Part shown: positions 63,327 to 64,000 of the stretch, one piece after another | How the letters are laid out: the number at the start of each line of letters is the position of its first letter | Position numbering within the stretch: the stretch's first letter is position 1 | NCBI RefSeq assembly: GCF_004364245.1 | Contig: NZ_SOAV01000003.1 | Span: 456,859 to 520,858 of the forward strand | Direction: 5' to 3' | Origin: Streptomyces sp. BK208 | GTDB taxonomy: Bacteria > Actinomycetota > Actinomycetes > Streptomycetales > Streptomycetaceae | Length of the DNA: 64,000 bases | The notes under the pieces: model-generated | Database searches by the model: none | The model's input: only the letters and a program-made list of their open reading frames with translations | What the model was told of the DNA's origin: nothing | Translations under genes and position numbers: made by a program

Positions 63327-63953
63327 ATGGCTCATGTATCCGCGGCGGAGCGCCGCCCCCAGTTGATCAAGGCGGCCATCGACCTCATGACCCGGGAGGG
63401 CGTCGCCGCCGGGAGCACCCGCGCCATCGCCGCGGAGCTCGGTGTCGCGCAGGCGACCGTCCACTACACCTTCGGTACGAAGGAGGACCTGTACCGCGCG
63501 GTCATGGACCAGATCACCGACGAGTTGGTCGCGCAGGTGCAGCGGGCGGCGCCGGAGGACGCGGGCTTCGAGGAGACCTTCAGCGCTCTGGCGGGCGCCC
63601 TGTGGGGCACTGTGCGCGAGCCGTCGTCGCACCACCAGCTGCTCAGCGAGCTGACCATGTTCGCCATGCGGGTGCCCGGCCTCAACGAGGCCCGGCAGAG
63701 CCACTACCGGCGGGTCGTCGAGGTGACCGCCCAGGTGATCGCGGAGACGGCGGAGCGGACGGGGCAGGAACTGGCCGAGTCGCCGGAGACGGTGGCACGG
63801 TTCTTCCTCTCCGGCTTCGACGGACTCACCATGCAGGTCCTGCAGTGCCTGCCGGACGAGGCCACCGAGCGCACGGGTCTCAGGGCGCTCGTGGCCGCGA
63901 CCGTGGCGCTGGCCAAGGGGAGCCTCGACCTCCCGGACGTACCGATGGCCTGA
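63327..63953 (+). CDS. TetR family transcriptional regulator
   Basis: 208 residues from ATG 63327; the frame also opens at 63294. HTH at about 8-52: QLIKAAIDLMTREGVAAGSTRAIAAELGVAQATVHYTFG. TetR_C domain with SHHQLLSELTMFAMRVPGLN. A palindrome lies just upstream. 49 bp after the phosphatase stop and in the same direction. Target genes unknown; may lie beyond the window. Confidence 0.9.
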   Translation: MAHVSAAERRPQLIKAAIDLMTREGVAAGSTRAIAAELGVAQATVHYTFGTKEDLYRAVMDQITDELVAQVQRAAPEDAGFEETFSALAGALWGTVREPSSHHQLLSELTMFAMRVPGLNEARQSHYRRVVEVTAQVIAETAERTGQELAESPETVARFFLSGFDGLTMQVLQCLPDEATERTGLRALVAATVALAKGSLDLPDVPMA

Positions 63954-63969
63954 CACGACGCGGAAACGG

Positions 63970-63999
63970 TGGTGGGCGCCCCTTCCCGGGCGCCCACCA
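63970..63999. terminator. Terminator hairpin at right edge
   Basis: A 12-bp perfect stem (63970-63981 with 63988-63999) and 6-nt loop, 17 bp after the TetR stop. Confidence 0.8.
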
Positions 64000-64000
64000 A

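Noticed and set aside
1..64000. CRISPR arrays, tRNA/rRNA genes, insertion sequences, integrase or attachment sites
   Set aside because: None visible. Spaced direct repeats with unique spacers, tRNA cloverleafs and transposase motifs were looked for by eye and not found.

Overview
The window is high-GC actinobacterial chromosome, almost certainly from a Streptomyces. Codon third positions are strongly G/C-biased. Streptomycete hallmarks include a WhiJ-type XRE/DUF397/ATPase trio, a Tat-exported GH11 xylanase, a 561-residue RNase J and many GTG/TTG starts. The sequence shows no tRNA, rRNA, CRISPR array or insertion sequence.

Region 1 (1-27.6 kb) is a phage-defence island with a class 1 DISARM core. 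drmD (SNF2 helicase) and drmMI (very large adenine methyltransferase) form one leftward block. drmA (helicase) and drmB (DUF1998) form a second leftward block. drmB is followed by a UvrD-like ATPase and a very large DruE-like DExH/DUF1998 helicase that leaves the left edge. No PLD nuclease (DrmC) is visible. About 8 kb between the two blocks holds a full-length sigma-70 factor divergent from drmA (with an 18-bp palindrome between them), a three-gene DUF262 / DUF3696-ATPase / unknown cassette, a membrane protein, and the XRE/DUF397/anti-sigma-like ATPase trio.

Region 2 (27.7-37.8 kb) looks like ordinary chromosome: a Ser/Thr kinase, the xylanase XlnC, RNase J, a small hypothetical protein, a CBS protein, a DEAD-box RNA helicase, a cold-shock protein with a clear terminator, and a TetR/MFS efflux pair.

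Region 3 (37.8-43.5 kb) has small accessory genes: a LysR regulator divergent from a quinone oxidoreductase, an NTF2-like protein, a GNAT acetyltransferase, an SDR, a truncated Rossmann remnant and a second oxidoreductase.

Region 4 (43.7-61 kb) is a catabolic cluster: a PucR-like and an XRE-cupin regulator, a frameshifted APC permease, then a tightly coupled rightward operon of Baeyer-Villiger monooxygenase, alpha/beta hydrolase, flavin amine oxidase, membrane protein, aldehyde dehydrogenase, Zn alcohol dehydrogenase, class III aminotransferase and two acyl-CoA synthetases, followed by a PhyH dioxygenase. The enzyme order fits amine -> ketone -> ester/lactone -> hydroxy acid -> aldehyde acid -> diacid -> CoA, the logic of cyclohexylamine degradation. 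Two near-identical operators and a 111-bp duplicated leader tie the cluster together. The window ends with a SpoIIE-type phosphatase, a TetR regulator and a terminator.
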